Assembly: GCA_029941905.1 (NCBI GenBank)
Contig: JAPYTQ010000020.1
Span: 28,514-92,513, forward strand
Direction: 5' to 3'
DNA from: JAHRVQ01 sp029941905
Lineage (GTDB): Bacteria; Pseudomonadota; Gammaproteobacteria; Pseudomonadales; Azotimanducaceae
DNA: 64,000 nucleotides
Shown piece by piece: positions 19,569-28,956 of this stretch (within the stretch, counting starts at the first letter, position 1; each line of letters begins with the position of its first letter). The notes under the pieces are model-generated. The model saw only the letters and a program-made list of their open reading frames with translations, ran no database searches and was not told where the DNA came from. The position numbers and the translations under genes are program-made.

Positions 19569-19609
19569 GGACAGTTTACTTATATGCCGGGTATATAAGT
19601 AAACTGTCC
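19569..19609. repeat. REP-like palindrome, copy 1
   Basis: Perfect 17-bp inverted repeat GGACAGTTTACTTATAT (19569-19585) and its complement (19593-19609) around a GCCGGGT loop. The same arm occurs at 46875-46917 (full palindrome) and 23144-23158 (half). It lies between the broken DUF2339 gene and dnaE2, both of which end here, and could also act as a transcription end or mRNA-stabilising hairpin. Confidence 0.8.
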
Positions 19610-19782
19610 AGATCTGCACCCGGAAACACCATTTGGATTCTAGCCATCGAGTTCCCTGTCAGAAATCAGCAACAAAGTCAGTACGTGTAACATTTATACA
19701 TAAACAACTATGTCAATAGGTGCGCTAACTCCAAATCAACACGGTCATGAAAGATCATCAGGTCTGGGGGTTTAGAATATCC

Positions 19783-22700
19783 TTATCTAAAATCCCTGGA
19801 TTGCAAGGAAAAATGCTCCAGGTAATGACTCAAATCTTCAACATGCCCGGCAATAACATGGATCACAGATTCCTGTCGTTCCATCACCCCTTTGATTTTC
19901 AATAGCCGACCCTGTACCACCGCAGCACGGTAGGTTTCGAGGACCCGAGTCCAGATCACTACATTGATATTATTGGTTTCATCTTCAAGAGTCAGAAATA
20001 TGACCCCCGATGCCGATGAGGGGCGTTGCCTGCCAGTCACAATACCTGCAACCTGCACAAAGCGGCCATGGTTAAGCTGTTCGAGGTCTGAGGCTTTTGT
20101 GAATCTGTTAAACGGTGCAGATTCCCGCAGCATTGCCATGGGGTGGCGGCCGAGCGTTAACCCGAGGCTGGTGTAATCTGCCCTGAGATCGTCTGATTCC
20201 AGCGGTGGGGGTAAATAGACCTGTTCCTTTTCGGCGACGTTATCAAGGGCAGGGAAGCCGGAAGACGTCGCATCTGATTCTGCCGTCATGATTCCTTTTG
20301 CTTCCCAGTGCGTCTGGTAGCGATGGCCCGACAGGGACCTGAAAGCGCCGCCCTCGGTTAACCGGTCAAGATCACCTCGATCCAGACGGGCACCCCGGGC
20401 GAAGTCCTGTAACGTGAATGCCTTTTTAAAGGGTCTGGATTGACTGCTTCGAACCTGAATAATCCGGTTTGCCGCATCTTCCCCGAACCCTTTTATTCGC
20501 TGGAAACCTAAACGTATTGCAGGTTGGGAATAATGGCCGGGCCCCGTTCTGGAGGATAGAGAAGGCAATTCCAACGTGGACTCCCACTGGCTGGTGAACA
20601 CATCAACGGGTCGAATTTCGATATTGTGTCGCCTGGCATCCTGGACCAACTGTGACGGGGAATAGAACCCCATTGGCTGGCTGTTCAGTAAACCACAGTA
20701 GAAAGCTGCTGGCTCATGGCGTTTGATCCAGGCCGAAAAATAAACCAGCAGGGCAAAACTGGCGGCATGGGATTCCGGAAAACCATAATCTCCGAAACCC
20801 TTTATCTGTTCGAAAATACGCTCCGCGAATTCACGTTCATGACCTCGTTCCAGCATTCCGTTGATAAGTTTTTGCTGAAAAACCTCCAAACCTCCTTTAC
20901 GCTTCCAGGCTGCCATTGCACGTCTTAACTGGTCTGCTTCGCCAGGTGTAAATCCTGCGGCAACAACAGCAAGTTTGATGACCTGTTCCTGGAATATGGG
21001 CACACCCAGGGTTCTTCCCAGTACAGACTTGACAGCATCGTTAGCATAGGTGACCGCCTCATCGCCATTTCTGCGCTTTAAATAAGGATGCACCATATTG
21101 CCCTGAATAGGTCCTGGTCTTACGATGGCGACTTCGATGACAAGGTCATAAAAGTTTTTTGGCTTTAGTCGTGGCAACATGGAAATTTGTGCCCGGGATT
21201 CCACCTGAAATACCCCAATACTGTCACCTCGTTGCAGCATCTGATAGGTGAGGGGATCTTCAGAAGGCATATTAGCGATAGTCAGCTTTGTATTATTCTT
21301 AAGGCCACGGTAGTTGTTGATCATGTCCAGGCTTTTGCGGATCGCCGTTAACATACCCAGCGCCAGGATATCTATCTTAAGTAAACCCAGTGACTCAAGG
21401 TCATCTTTATCCCATTGAATAATCGTGCGGTCATCCATGGCGGCATTTTCCACCGGGACAAGATGGGACAAGGGACCGCGAGAGATTATAAAGCCACCGA
21501 CGTGTTGGGATAAGTGTCTGGGGAATCCCAGGATCTCATTCACCAGAGTCATAAATTGACCAATAATAGGGCTGCGGGGATTGATCCCGGCCTCTTCAAA
21601 CCGTTCAAGTAATTCATCCCGCTTATCCCACCAGGATAAGGACTTGGCCAAATGATCCACCAATTGTAAATCCATGCCGAGGGCTTTCCCCACATCACGA
21701 ACGGCGCTTTTAGGTCGGTAGGTTACAACCGTCGCGGCAATAGCCGCTCTTTCCCTGCCGTATTTCTTGTAGATATACTGAATCACTTCCTCACGCCGTT
21801 CATGTTCAAAGTCGACGTCAATATCCGGGGGCTCGTTACGTTCTTTGGAGATAAATCGCTCGAATAGCAGATCGCTCTTGGCAGGGTCAACCTCGGTAAC
21901 CTTCAGGCAAAAGCACACGGCACTGTTCGCTGCGGAACCCCGTCCCTGACAAAGAATGTCCTGGCTGCGGGCAAAGTGAACGATGTCGAATACGGTGAGA
22001 AAGTAATACTCATACTCAAGTTCAGCAATCAGGTTGAGTTCTTTTTCAACCAGTCCACGAACTGAATGCTTAATTCCATTGGGCCAGCGTTCCTGTGCGC
22101 CTTTTTCAACCAGTTGGCGCAAATATTCACTGGGTGTCAGGTGAGGCGGTACCAGCTCTTCCGGGTATTCATAGCGTAATTCGTCCAGTGAAAAGTCACA
22201 CAGGTCAGCAATACGCAGGGTTTCTGCCAACAACCTGGGAGGGTAGAGCTTGCTGATTACCGATAGGGGCCGGAGGTATTTTTCCCGGTTAGCAAACAGT
22301 AATTTCCCCGCCAGTCGCACGGACTGCCCCATCCGTACGGCCGAGATCACATCCTGCAATGCTTTTCTGTCCAGGTGATGCATATGCACATCACCCATGG
22401 CGACCATATTGATATGCAAAGCTTCACAAAGCTCGAAAGCCTGCTGGTAACATTTCAGCTCATGCCCATCAGGAAATATTTCCACCCCTAACCAGAGGCG
22501 ATCCTTAAATGTTGCCTTCAGCTGATCACCGTTGCCGTATTGATTACTGGCGCCGGTGCTATTTGCAGTCGAGGCAGAAGGCAGCCAGATAGCAAGGCAC
22601 TGACCTAATCCAAATTGTATGTCTTTCAATCGAATCTGGTATTCGCCTTTCTCTGCTCGTCGCCGGGCAATAGTAATGAGATTGCAAATTTGCCCGTAAC

Positions 22701-23019
22701 CGGTTCGATTCGGTGCCAGCAAGATAAGATGAACATCCTCATCAAAATGAAACTCGCTCCCGACAATCAGTTTGATCCCGCATTCCTTCGCGGCCATATG
22801 TGCCTTCACAACTCCTGCCATCGAGCATTCATCGGTGATCGCGATGGCGGAATAGCCCAGCAGGCTTGCCTGTTTTACGAGCTCATCAGCATGGGATGCG
22901 CCGCGCAGAAAGGAGAAGTTACTGATGCAGTGGAGTTCGGCGTAGGGGAGCTGCGCAGGGTTAGTTTGTGGGGAGGTTTGTGTAAAGGATTGTGTAGAAG
23001 CTCGTGCAAAGAGTGACAT
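19783..23019 (-). CDS. dnaE2: Error-prone DNA polymerase III alpha subunit DnaE2
   Basis: SOS-induced translesion polymerase, working with ImuA and ImuB. 1078 residues from the ATG at 23019. The open frame extends to 23118, but the extra residues overlap the LexA box. Domains: PHP domain (YAELHCISNFSFLRGAS, residues 46-62), polymerase active site with PDIDVDFEHERREEV and GRGSAANSAVCFCLKV, HLSQHVGGFIISRGPL, helix-hairpin-helix region, and a C-terminal OB domain (FVQVAGIVTGRQRPSSASG). RPGPIQGNMVHPYL is typical of DnaE2. No imuAB next door; these sit at 50865-53196 with the same operator. Confidence 0.95.
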   Translation of the reverse strand: MSLFARASTQSFTQTSPQTNPAQLPYAELHCISNFSFLRGASHADELVKQASLLGYSAIAITDECSMAGVVKAHMAAKECGIKLIVGSEFHFDEDVHLILLAPNRTGYGQICNLITIARRRAEKGEYQIRLKDIQFGLGQCLAIWLPSASTANSTGASNQYGNGDQLKATFKDRLWLGVEIFPDGHELKCYQQAFELCEALHINMVAMGDVHMHHLDRKALQDVISAVRMGQSVRLAGKLLFANREKYLRPLSVISKLYPPRLLAETLRIADLCDFSLDELRYEYPEELVPPHLTPSEYLRQLVEKGAQERWPNGIKHSVRGLVEKELNLIAELEYEYYFLTVFDIVHFARSQDILCQGRGSAANSAVCFCLKVTEVDPAKSDLLFERFISKERNEPPDIDVDFEHERREEVIQYIYKKYGRERAAIAATVVTYRPKSAVRDVGKALGMDLQLVDHLAKSLSWWDKRDELLERFEEAGINPRSPIIGQFMTLVNEILGFPRHLSQHVGGFIISRGPLSHLVPVENAAMDDRTIIQWDKDDLESLGLLKIDILALGMLTAIRKSLDMINNYRGLKNNTKLTIANMPSEDPLTYQMLQRGDSIGVFQVESRAQISMLPRLKPKNFYDLVIEVAIVRPGPIQGNMVHPYLKRRNGDEAVTYANDAVKSVLGRTLGVPIFQEQVIKLAVVAAGFTPGEADQLRRAMAAWKRKGGLEVFQQKLINGMLERGHEREFAERIFEQIKGFGDYGFPESHAASFALLVYFSAWIKRHEPAAFYCGLLNSQPMGFYSPSQLVQDARRHNIEIRPVDVFTSQWESTLELPSLSSRTGPGHYSQPAIRLGFQRIKGFGEDAANRIIQVRSSQSRPFKKAFTLQDFARGARLDRGDLDRLTEGGAFRSLSGHRYQTHWEAKGIMTAESDATSSGFPALDNVAEKEQVYLPPPLESDDLRADYTSLGLTLGRHPMAMLRESAPFNRFTKASDLEQLNHGRFVQVAGIVTGRQRPSSASGVIFLTLEDETNNINVVIWTRVLETYRAAVVQGRLLKIKGVMERQESVIHVIAGHVEDLSHYLEHFSLQSRDFR

Positions 23020-23049
23020 GTGTCCACAATACTGTTTATTGATACATGA

Positions 23050-23065
23050 CTGTAAATATATACAG
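23050..23065. promoter_or_regulatory. LexA box of dnaE2
   Basis: CTGTAAATATATACAG matches the gammaproteobacterial consensus CTGT-N8-ACAG. It lies 31 bp upstream of the dnaE2 start at 23019. The same 16 bases occur before imuA at 53213-53228. Confidence 0.9.
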
Positions 23066-23143
23066 TATTTATGAAATTGACAAGTGTATTTGATCTCATG
23101 ATTTATTCGAAAAAACATGGGCGAAGAGTGCGGGGATACTCGT

Positions 23144-23158
23144 GGGACAGTTTACTTA
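23144..23158. repeat. REP-like element, half copy
   Basis: GGGACAGTTTACTTA equals one arm of the palindromes at 19569-19609 and 46875-46917. No complementary arm follows (next bases ATTCTGG). It lies in the divergent region between dnaE2 and yaeQ. Confidence 0.65.
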
Positions 23159-23239
23159 ATTCTGGAAAGATACGCAGATCAATCGCGAAGCCTGTGCTAG
23201 TCTGGCGTGAATTGCTCTGATAACTGTCGAGAAACACAC

Positions 23240-23773
23240 GTGGCGATTAAGCCCACCATATACAAATTGAATATCGCGTTATCGGATTTGGACCGTAATC
23301 ACTATGATGCGCTCAATTTGACCATTGCCCTGCACCCCTCAGAAACCGTCGAACGAATGATGGTCCGGGTCTTGTCTTATTGTATCAACGCAACCGCACA
23401 ATTGGCCTTTACCCGGGGACTATCAGCCATCGAAGAACCGGATCTGTGGGCTCGTACCCTGGATGGCCAAATTTCGTTGTGGATTGACGTCGGAGAACCG
23501 TCAATCGATCGTATCAAGAAAGCCGCCCGGCTTGCGGAGGAGGTACGGATCTACAGTTTCAACACCAAATCGAACCTCTGGTGGCAACAGTCTCAAACCA
23601 AACTGACTCGTTTGCCAGTGTCTGTTTATCAATTCGATTGGGAATCAATACAGTCCCTGGTTTCGTTAGTGCAACGCACAATGAAAATGTCGGTGACCAT
23701 TACCGGCGGATCTGCGTTTGTTGCCGCAGAATCCGGAGAGTGCGAGGTATCCTGGGTTGAACTGTCACAATAG
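23240..23773 (+). CDS. yaeQ: YaeQ family protein
   Basis: 177-residue YaeQ family protein: IYKLNIALSDLDRNHYDALN, LHPSETVERMMVRVLSYC, and EEPDLWARTLDGQISLWIDVG. YaeQ has a PD-(D/E)XK-like fold. It was once linked to RfaH-independent transcription, but its role is unresolved. GTG start at 23240 chosen because it gives MAIKPTIYK, as in relatives; an ATG 33 bp upstream is in frame. Divergent from dnaE2. Confidence 0.88.
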   Translation: MAIKPTIYKLNIALSDLDRNHYDALNLTIALHPSETVERMMVRVLSYCINATAQLAFTRGLSAIEEPDLWARTLDGQISLWIDVGEPSIDRIKKAARLAEEVRIYSFNTKSNLWWQQSQTKLTRLPVSVYQFDWESIQSLVSLVQRTMKMSVTITGGSAFVAAESGECEVSWVELSQ

Positions 23774-23822
23774 CCATGAATCTTGAAATCGAGTGATGTC
23801 AGCCTTACATCGGCAGCATTTT

Positions 23823-25454
23823 TTACCAACTGATCTTGTATAACCGACGACTGGTTTCACCCGATACGTATAGGTTCCCTAACGTATCGATGGTGATGCC
23901 ATTGAATATCATAGACTTTGGTTGTGCATCCGCCGCAGCAGGGCTGCCTGGTGCAATTGTAGCTAACAATTCTTTTTCGTTTTCAGCATTGACTCTGACA
24001 ATATTTCCATTCGCCGCCTCTACGACAATAAATGAATCGTCAACTACGACAAACCCTTCCGGAGCATCAAGACCTTCGACCACAAGTTTTGGCTGATCTA
24101 AAATCGTATCATCTGCTCCGATTAAATAGATACTACCGCTTGCTCGATCTGTTAAGAACAGGGAATGGCCGGAGACCGCCAGGCCAGCAGGTGCAGCGAA
24201 AGAAAAGTGTGCTTCCGTACCAGCGTCACTGATTGATATCACCCGCTGCTTGCCATATTCGGTGACGACCAACTTTCCAGCATAACGGACCGCCGCCACA
24301 GGGGCAGCCAGATTAGAGTATCGTTCGAGTACCTTTTCGTTTCTTGGGTCCCAAACCCTGACGTCGTTGTCCAGCCATGAAACCAAAATAAGATTGCTAC
24401 CGTCAGTTGAAACATTGACAGCGCCGCCCATTTCGCTGACTCCGAGGATGCTTCTTTGAACCCGAGTTTCCTCACCGGTTGTTTTGTCGTAGAAACGAAT
24501 CCCGTGTAAATCCGCGACAACGATTTCATTTCCCAGTAGCGTGAGTCCGCCTGGATGCGCCATACCAGAGGGGAGCAGGGTGGTCAGCGAGCCATCAGCC
24601 TCGACCCGTTTAACGAATCCGTCTGTGAAGCTGGAGACAAACAACCGGTCATCCTTGTCAAAGCTGAAATTATCGAGTCCTGGACTTAAGGTTGCGATGA
24701 CGGTTCTTTCTTCCCCATCGATTTTGATGACTTCTCCGCTGCCGGTATCGAGTACATGCAGTTCGCCGCGAGAGTTGAATTTCACAGCCGCCGGAGTACC
24801 GAACCCCTTAGCTTCCGTTCTCATGCTGTTGTCATCCACGTTAAAGCTGACCACCTCCCCCGTGAACCAGCGGGGGCCATAGAGTCGGTCATCGGGCCCC
24901 CAGTCCATGCCATTCAAGCCACAGCCCGGGCCTAACTCGTCTGATATCAAGCGGGCAGGTTGCTGGCCTGCGGGATCTACCTCGTAAAGATTGGTGCCGA
25001 AGAAACATTGCGCAACAAACAGTCGTCCGTCGTCCGAAAAAGTTATCGGATTGACGCCAGGTGTTAACCGAGCGGCAACGACTCGCTGACCCGTCGCAGT
25101 GAATCCCGCAACCTCACCCGTCAGGATCGAAGTCCAGTAAAACGAACCATCGTTAGAAAAAGCAATATCGTCGGGGCCAATCACACCCTCAGACACGCCC
25201 ATTTGCCTGATTACGTCGCCCGAGTCAGGGTTTATGACAGTAATGTTGGAACCAATGACGGAGGCGATGTAAAGCTCGTTGTCCGCAGAAAAATGTAGTC
25301 CATTGGCTCCAGCGATGCTCGCCCCGGTCGCAAGAATGGTCATCTCGGGAACGCTAGTGCTCGTCTGCGGAACTACCCGCGATTTAGCTGCCTCACGGTT
25401 GCATGAGGTCATCAGCACGATAATTGTAAAAACGGCTAAGAAACGAGGTGTCAT
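23823..25454 (-). CDS. Beta-propeller lipoprotein (NHL/SMP-30-like)
   Basis: 543 residues. N-terminal lipoprotein signal with MTSC and Cys near residue 18, then repeated blade motifs such as GANGLHFSADNELYIAS, GPDDIAFSNDGSFYW, GLNGMDWGPDDRLYG and PAAVKFNSRGELHVLDTG, about ten blades. This is typical of NHL or SMP-30/gluconolactonase-like propellers that bind ligands or act as lactonases. No catalytic residues can be assigned. Substrate unknown. The alpha/beta hydrolase 13 bp upstream in the same direction is a likely operon partner. Confidence 0.8.
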   Translation of the reverse strand: MTPRFLAVFTIIVLMTSCNREAAKSRVVPQTSTSVPEMTILATGASIAGANGLHFSADNELYIASVIGSNITVINPDSGDVIRQMGVSEGVIGPDDIAFSNDGSFYWTSILTGEVAGFTATGQRVVAARLTPGVNPITFSDDGRLFVAQCFFGTNLYEVDPAGQQPARLISDELGPGCGLNGMDWGPDDRLYGPRWFTGEVVSFNVDDNSMRTEAKGFGTPAAVKFNSRGELHVLDTGSGEVIKIDGEERTVIATLSPGLDNFSFDKDDRLFVSSFTDGFVKRVEADGSLTTLLPSGMAHPGGLTLLGNEIVVADLHGIRFYDKTTGEETRVQRSILGVSEMGGAVNVSTDGSNLILVSWLDNDVRVWDPRNEKVLERYSNLAAPVAAVRYAGKLVVTEYGKQRVISISDAGTEAHFSFAAPAGLAVSGHSLFLTDRASGSIYLIGADDTILDQPKLVVEGLDAPEGFVVVDDSFIVVEAANGNIVRVNAENEKELLATIAPGSPAAADAQPKSMIFNGITIDTLGNLYVSGETSRRLYKISW

Positions 25455-25467
25455 CTGTTTTCCCCTA

Positions 25468-26250
25468 TTAGAGAGATGTTATGAATTCACTGACTGTGGT
25501 ATTCCATTGGCTAGCGGCTTCCCAATAAACGTTATGGGGTGCACCTTCAATTTCACAATAGTGCGAATGAGGCAGCAATTTGTGGAGCCTTTTTGCGTTG
25601 GGAATTAAAGCATCCAGCGAGCCAATAATCACCAGCATGGGGGATTCGACACGCTGAATACTGTCGTCAATGGCTTTGGTTTCTGCTACTGTTTTTGGGT
25701 TTCTGGCGCGCGGGTGACGCAGAAATTCCAGGCGAGTCGCCGTCGACCGGATGCGCAGGTAACGCTGAAACATTAAAGGCCGTTCCTGTTTCAGTTTGTC
25801 CGTCAGGGAATTTCCCGTGGGCAGAAAGATCGTCTCATTGTCGAGTGGTTTAACATCACGGAATTGTGATTGACCCCTTGCTGCGATCCCCATACCCGAC
25901 ACAATCAGCGCCGTTGCTTCTGCTGGGTGGCGAGCGGCCCACCGAAGAATAGTGGCTCCACCCATGGAATTACCTGCCAAGATCGGTTTGGATAACTGTT
26001 TTGCGTTGAGAAAAGCCTCGAGTTCATCGGTCCGGTCGGGTTCATCTTTGCCTCTGGGGGAGTTACTTGAGTGGCCGTGGTTGACACTGTCGTAAGCGAA
26101 TACATGATATTTGGATGAGAAGTACTCGAACTGTTGCCACCAGGCTTCTCCGCAGGATGTCATTCCATGCAGGAAAACCATCGGTTGAGCGTCAGCGTTC
26201 CCGGCCTCCACGTAGTAGATATCTTCGTCGTTTAAATCAATCCATGGCAT
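25468..26250 (-). CDS. Alpha/beta hydrolase
   Basis: 260-residue alpha/beta hydrolase. Oxyanion motif VFLHGMTSCGEAWW (about 26-39), nucleophile serine in LAGNSMGGATI (about residue 95), acid in IIGSLDALIPN (about 212), and His in EIEGAPHNVYWE (about 238). No signal peptide, so it is cytoplasmic. ATG start at 26250. Just upstream of the propeller lipoprotein gene. The substrate cannot be told from the sequence. Confidence 0.88.
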   Translation of the reverse strand: MPWIDLNDEDIYYVEAGNADAQPMVFLHGMTSCGEAWWQQFEYFSSKYHVFAYDSVNHGHSSNSPRGKDEPDRTDELEAFLNAKQLSKPILAGNSMGGATILRWAARHPAEATALIVSGMGIAARGQSQFRDVKPLDNETIFLPTGNSLTDKLKQERPLMFQRYLRIRSTATRLEFLRHPRARNPKTVAETKAIDDSIQRVESPMLVIIGSLDALIPNAKRLHKLLPHSHYCEIEGAPHNVYWEAASQWNTTVSEFITSL

Positions 26251-26529
26251 GGCTGCTGATCCTGATTACTTAAGTGCCAGGGCTCAGGGCTCTCACACGA
26301 GACGATGTATCGCTGGCGAATTTTGTTCGGATTACTGCGACATCTTAGTCTAAAAAACAGCATAAAACTGCTGATGTCAAACTGCAATGAAATTCAGCCA
26401 ATCTATTGCCTTGTGGAAACAGGGAGTTGCAAAATGCCCGTCAACACGGGATTATGCACGGGAAGTGTTACAAGCGATGTCGTATCCACAGGGTACGAAG
26501 AACAGTTTCTGCGAGTTTAGAAGGGGAAA

Positions 26530-26784
26530 GTGGTGAAAATTGTCAAGATCGTACTGGTGGGGATTTTGTCTCTGATAGTGGCAGCTGCGCTGGCGGTTGC
26601 GCTTACCATTGTATTGTTAATGAACAACTATGAAGCCGATCCTGTGATCCAGGTTGCTACCACGTTTGTTGGTTTCTGGTTGCTGTTCTTCGGGCTGTAT
26701 CTAAGGGAAAAACGAATTCGCTGGGGTGCATTTGCGTTGTTGGGATTCTCTGCTGCCGGGCTTGTTCTGAACCTTGCTTTATAA
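26530..26784 (+). CDS. Small inner-membrane protein
   Basis: 84 residues with three hydrophobic segments (about 8-31, 42-58, 66-83), separated by YEADP and the basic turn REKRIRWG. GTG start at 26530 or the next codon (26533), with AAGGGGA before it. I recognise no family. Flanked by convergent genes. Coding is likely because the frame is hydrophobic and ends cleanly. Confidence 0.6.
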   Translation: MVKIVKIVLVGILSLIVAAALAVALTIVLLMNNYEADPVIQVATTFVGFWLLFFGLYLREKRIRWGAFALLGFSAAGLVLNLAL

Positions 26785-26820
26785 AATGTCCGGTAAGCTG
26801 TGTGCAGTATTGAATGTGAA

Positions 26821-27294
26821 TCATAGCAACAGATCCTCTTCGATAGGATGAAAGAAGCTTGCGGAATCTCTTAGCGAATTAGCTGTCAGTGCAGGGACGC
26901 CATAGACTTCTGCTGTTACTGAAAAGCCTTTTCTGATTCTCTCCAGTAGTAGATCGAAGTCACCGTCCCCGGATAGCAGAATGACAGTATCTACATGCCG
27001 GGCAACATCCAGCACATCAATGGTAATTCCAACATCCCAGTCACCTTTGGCTGAACCATCGCGTCGTTGAATATAGGGTTTGAGTTTGACGGTGAACCCA
27101 ATATGCCGGAGTGCATTTTGAAACCTGAGTTGTTTTTCATCACCCCGGTGGATGGCATAGGCCTGGGCAGAAACGATTTCTCCTTCGGCGCTAATCCGCT
27201 GCCACAATTTCCGATAGTTAAACTGGCGTCCATAGGCTTGTTGGGTCGTGTAGTAGATATTCTGGACGTCGACAAAAATTGCGATCTTCTTCAA
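26821..27294 (-). CDS. NYN domain protein (LabA/DUF88 family)
   Basis: 157-residue NYN (PIN-like nuclease) domain. Conserved acidic residues appear in IFVDVQNIYY (Asp 8), GDWDVGITIDVL (about 87) and TVILLSGDGDFDLLL (about 108-122), as in LabA/DUF88 proteins, thought to be metal-dependent RNases. TTG start at 27294 lies three bases after the rhlE stop, with no good ribosome binding site, so translation is probably coupled to the helicase. Role in RNA turnover with the helicase is inferred. Confidence 0.85.
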   Translation of the reverse strand: MKKIAIFVDVQNIYYTTQQAYGRQFNYRKLWQRISAEGEIVSAQAYAIHRGDEKQLRFQNALRHIGFTVKLKPYIQRRDGSAKGDWDVGITIDVLDVARHVDTVILLSGDGDFDLLLERIRKGFSVTAEVYGVPALTANSLRDSASFFHPIEEDLLL

Positions 27295-27297
27295 GAG

Positions 27298-28752
27298 CTA
27301 ACGGTTTCCGGAACGATTGCCACTGGTCCCGTACCGATTGTCATGGCGATTCCCGCTGCCATTTCTCGTGCTGCTTCCCGTACGACTCCTGGGACGATTC
27401 CCCGGGTTTTCTCCGGGCTGGCTACTCGAACGATAGCGAGAACGTGATTTGCTGTTGGCTGATTGCTTCCTGTTGCCATCCACACTGACGAGCCGGTCCG
27501 GGCTGCGGTGCCCACGGGCGTTTTCGGAGGACCGTTGGCCGTCTTTATGGCCGGGTTTTGCTTTTTTAGGTTTCTTCGTATGAGATGGCCGTTGGTTTAA
27601 ACGTGACTCTGGCAGGTTGTGAACCGGTTCGAAATCGTCAACCAATTTTCGTTCAATAATCTGGTTGATGAGGTGTTCGATATCCGTCAGCTGCTTGAAC
27701 TCATCGGCGCAAACGAGCGAGACAGCCTGACCGGTAGCACCGGCACGACCTGTACGACCGATGCGGTGGATATAGTCTTCCGGTACATTAGGCAGGTCAA
27801 AGTTAACTACCTGGGGTAGCTGATCAATGTCCAATCCACGCGCAGCGATATCCGTCGCGACGAGGACCCTGATGGAACCCGCCTTGAAACCACCCAGTGC
27901 TTTTGTTCTCGCACCCTGGCTTTTGTTGCCATGGATCGCGGTGGCATTGATCCCTCGGGACTCCAACTGTCTTGCGAGGCGATTGGCACCGTGTTTGGTG
28001 CGGGTAAAAACAAGTACCTGACTCCAGTTATGCTCTTCAATCAATTGAGTCAGCAAAGCAGATTTTTGTTTCTTGTCTACCGGACAGAGCCATTGCTCAA
28101 CTGCCTCTACGGTCGTGTTCGGCGGGCTGACCGATATCTCAACCGGGTTGTTCACGAGTCCTTTTGCCAATTGTCTGATATCGTCAGAAAAGGTGGCGGA
28201 AAACATCAGGTTCTGGCGTTGCCGGGGCAATAAATTAAGTATCTTCTTAATATCGTGTATGAATCCCATGTCCAGCATGCGGTCAGCTTCATCAAGCACG
28301 AGCACTTCCAGCTGGTTGAACTTTACGGCACCCTGATTGGACAAATCGAGCAATCGGCCGGGAGTCGCAACCAACACATCGACACCCTTGCGAAGTTTCA
28401 TCATTTGCGGGTTAATTTTCACACCACCGAAGACCACAGTGGATCGCAATGGCAAATTTTTGCCATAGGTAGCAACGCTTTCGCTGACTTGCGCGGCTAA
28501 TTCTCGCGTCGGCGTAAGAATCAGCGCACGCACCTGATTGGGCCCGGCTCGCTTACCCTGTGATAGTTTTTCGAGAATTGGCAGGGTAAAACCTGCTGTT
28601 TTTCCCGTCCCGGTTTGCGCCGCAGCCATGACGTCCTGACCAGCGATCACCGCCGGTATCGCCTTTGCCTGTATCGGAGAGGGGGTTTCATAGCCTTTCG
28701 CCGACACGGCATCAAGAATAGGCGCTGACAGGCCTAATGAATCAAAAGTCAT
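27298..28752 (-). CDS. rhlE: DEAD-box RNA helicase, RhlE type
   Basis: ATP-dependent RNA helicase. The start at 28752 gives MTFDSLGLSAPILDAV, the standard RhlE beginning; the open frame reaches 28830. Q motif GYETPSPIQ, Walker A AQTGTGKTAGF (about 46), VATPGRL, DEAD box VLDEADRMLDMGF (about 151), SAT, ATDIAARGLDI and HRIGRTGRAG. The last 110 residues are a basic tail rich in Arg, Ser, Gly and Asn for RNA binding. Forms an operon with the NYN gene. Confidence 0.94.
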   Translation of the reverse strand: MTFDSLGLSAPILDAVSAKGYETPSPIQAKAIPAVIAGQDVMAAAQTGTGKTAGFTLPILEKLSQGKRAGPNQVRALILTPTRELAAQVSESVATYGKNLPLRSTVVFGGVKINPQMMKLRKGVDVLVATPGRLLDLSNQGAVKFNQLEVLVLDEADRMLDMGFIHDIKKILNLLPRQRQNLMFSATFSDDIRQLAKGLVNNPVEISVSPPNTTVEAVEQWLCPVDKKQKSALLTQLIEEHNWSQVLVFTRTKHGANRLARQLESRGINATAIHGNKSQGARTKALGGFKAGSIRVLVATDIAARGLDIDQLPQVVNFDLPNVPEDYIHRIGRTGRAGATGQAVSLVCADEFKQLTDIEHLINQIIERKLVDDFEPVHNLPESRLNQRPSHTKKPKKAKPGHKDGQRSSENARGHRSPDRLVSVDGNRKQSANSKSRSRYRSSSQPGENPGNRPRSRTGSSTRNGSGNRHDNRYGTSGNRSGNR

Positions 28753-28956
28753 AATTGGTCGCTTTCCAGGGTGATTTTGGTGTTGGATGCTGCTTTGGCA
28801 AAACTGTTTTGATAAAGCTGTTTTGATCAACCAAGGCGGCGCGAAGCTTACACGAAGTGAGCGCTAAGTGCTAGTCAGTTGCGGTGACAGTCGGGACCCT
28901 TCAGAATGTCAAGGTTTCGCGAGGGCAACCTAACCTGAAAAAGAGAGGAGTTCGCA

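Noticed and set aside
26305..26520. 71-codon frame on the plus strand
   Set aside because: No ribosome binding site, no protein-like pattern.
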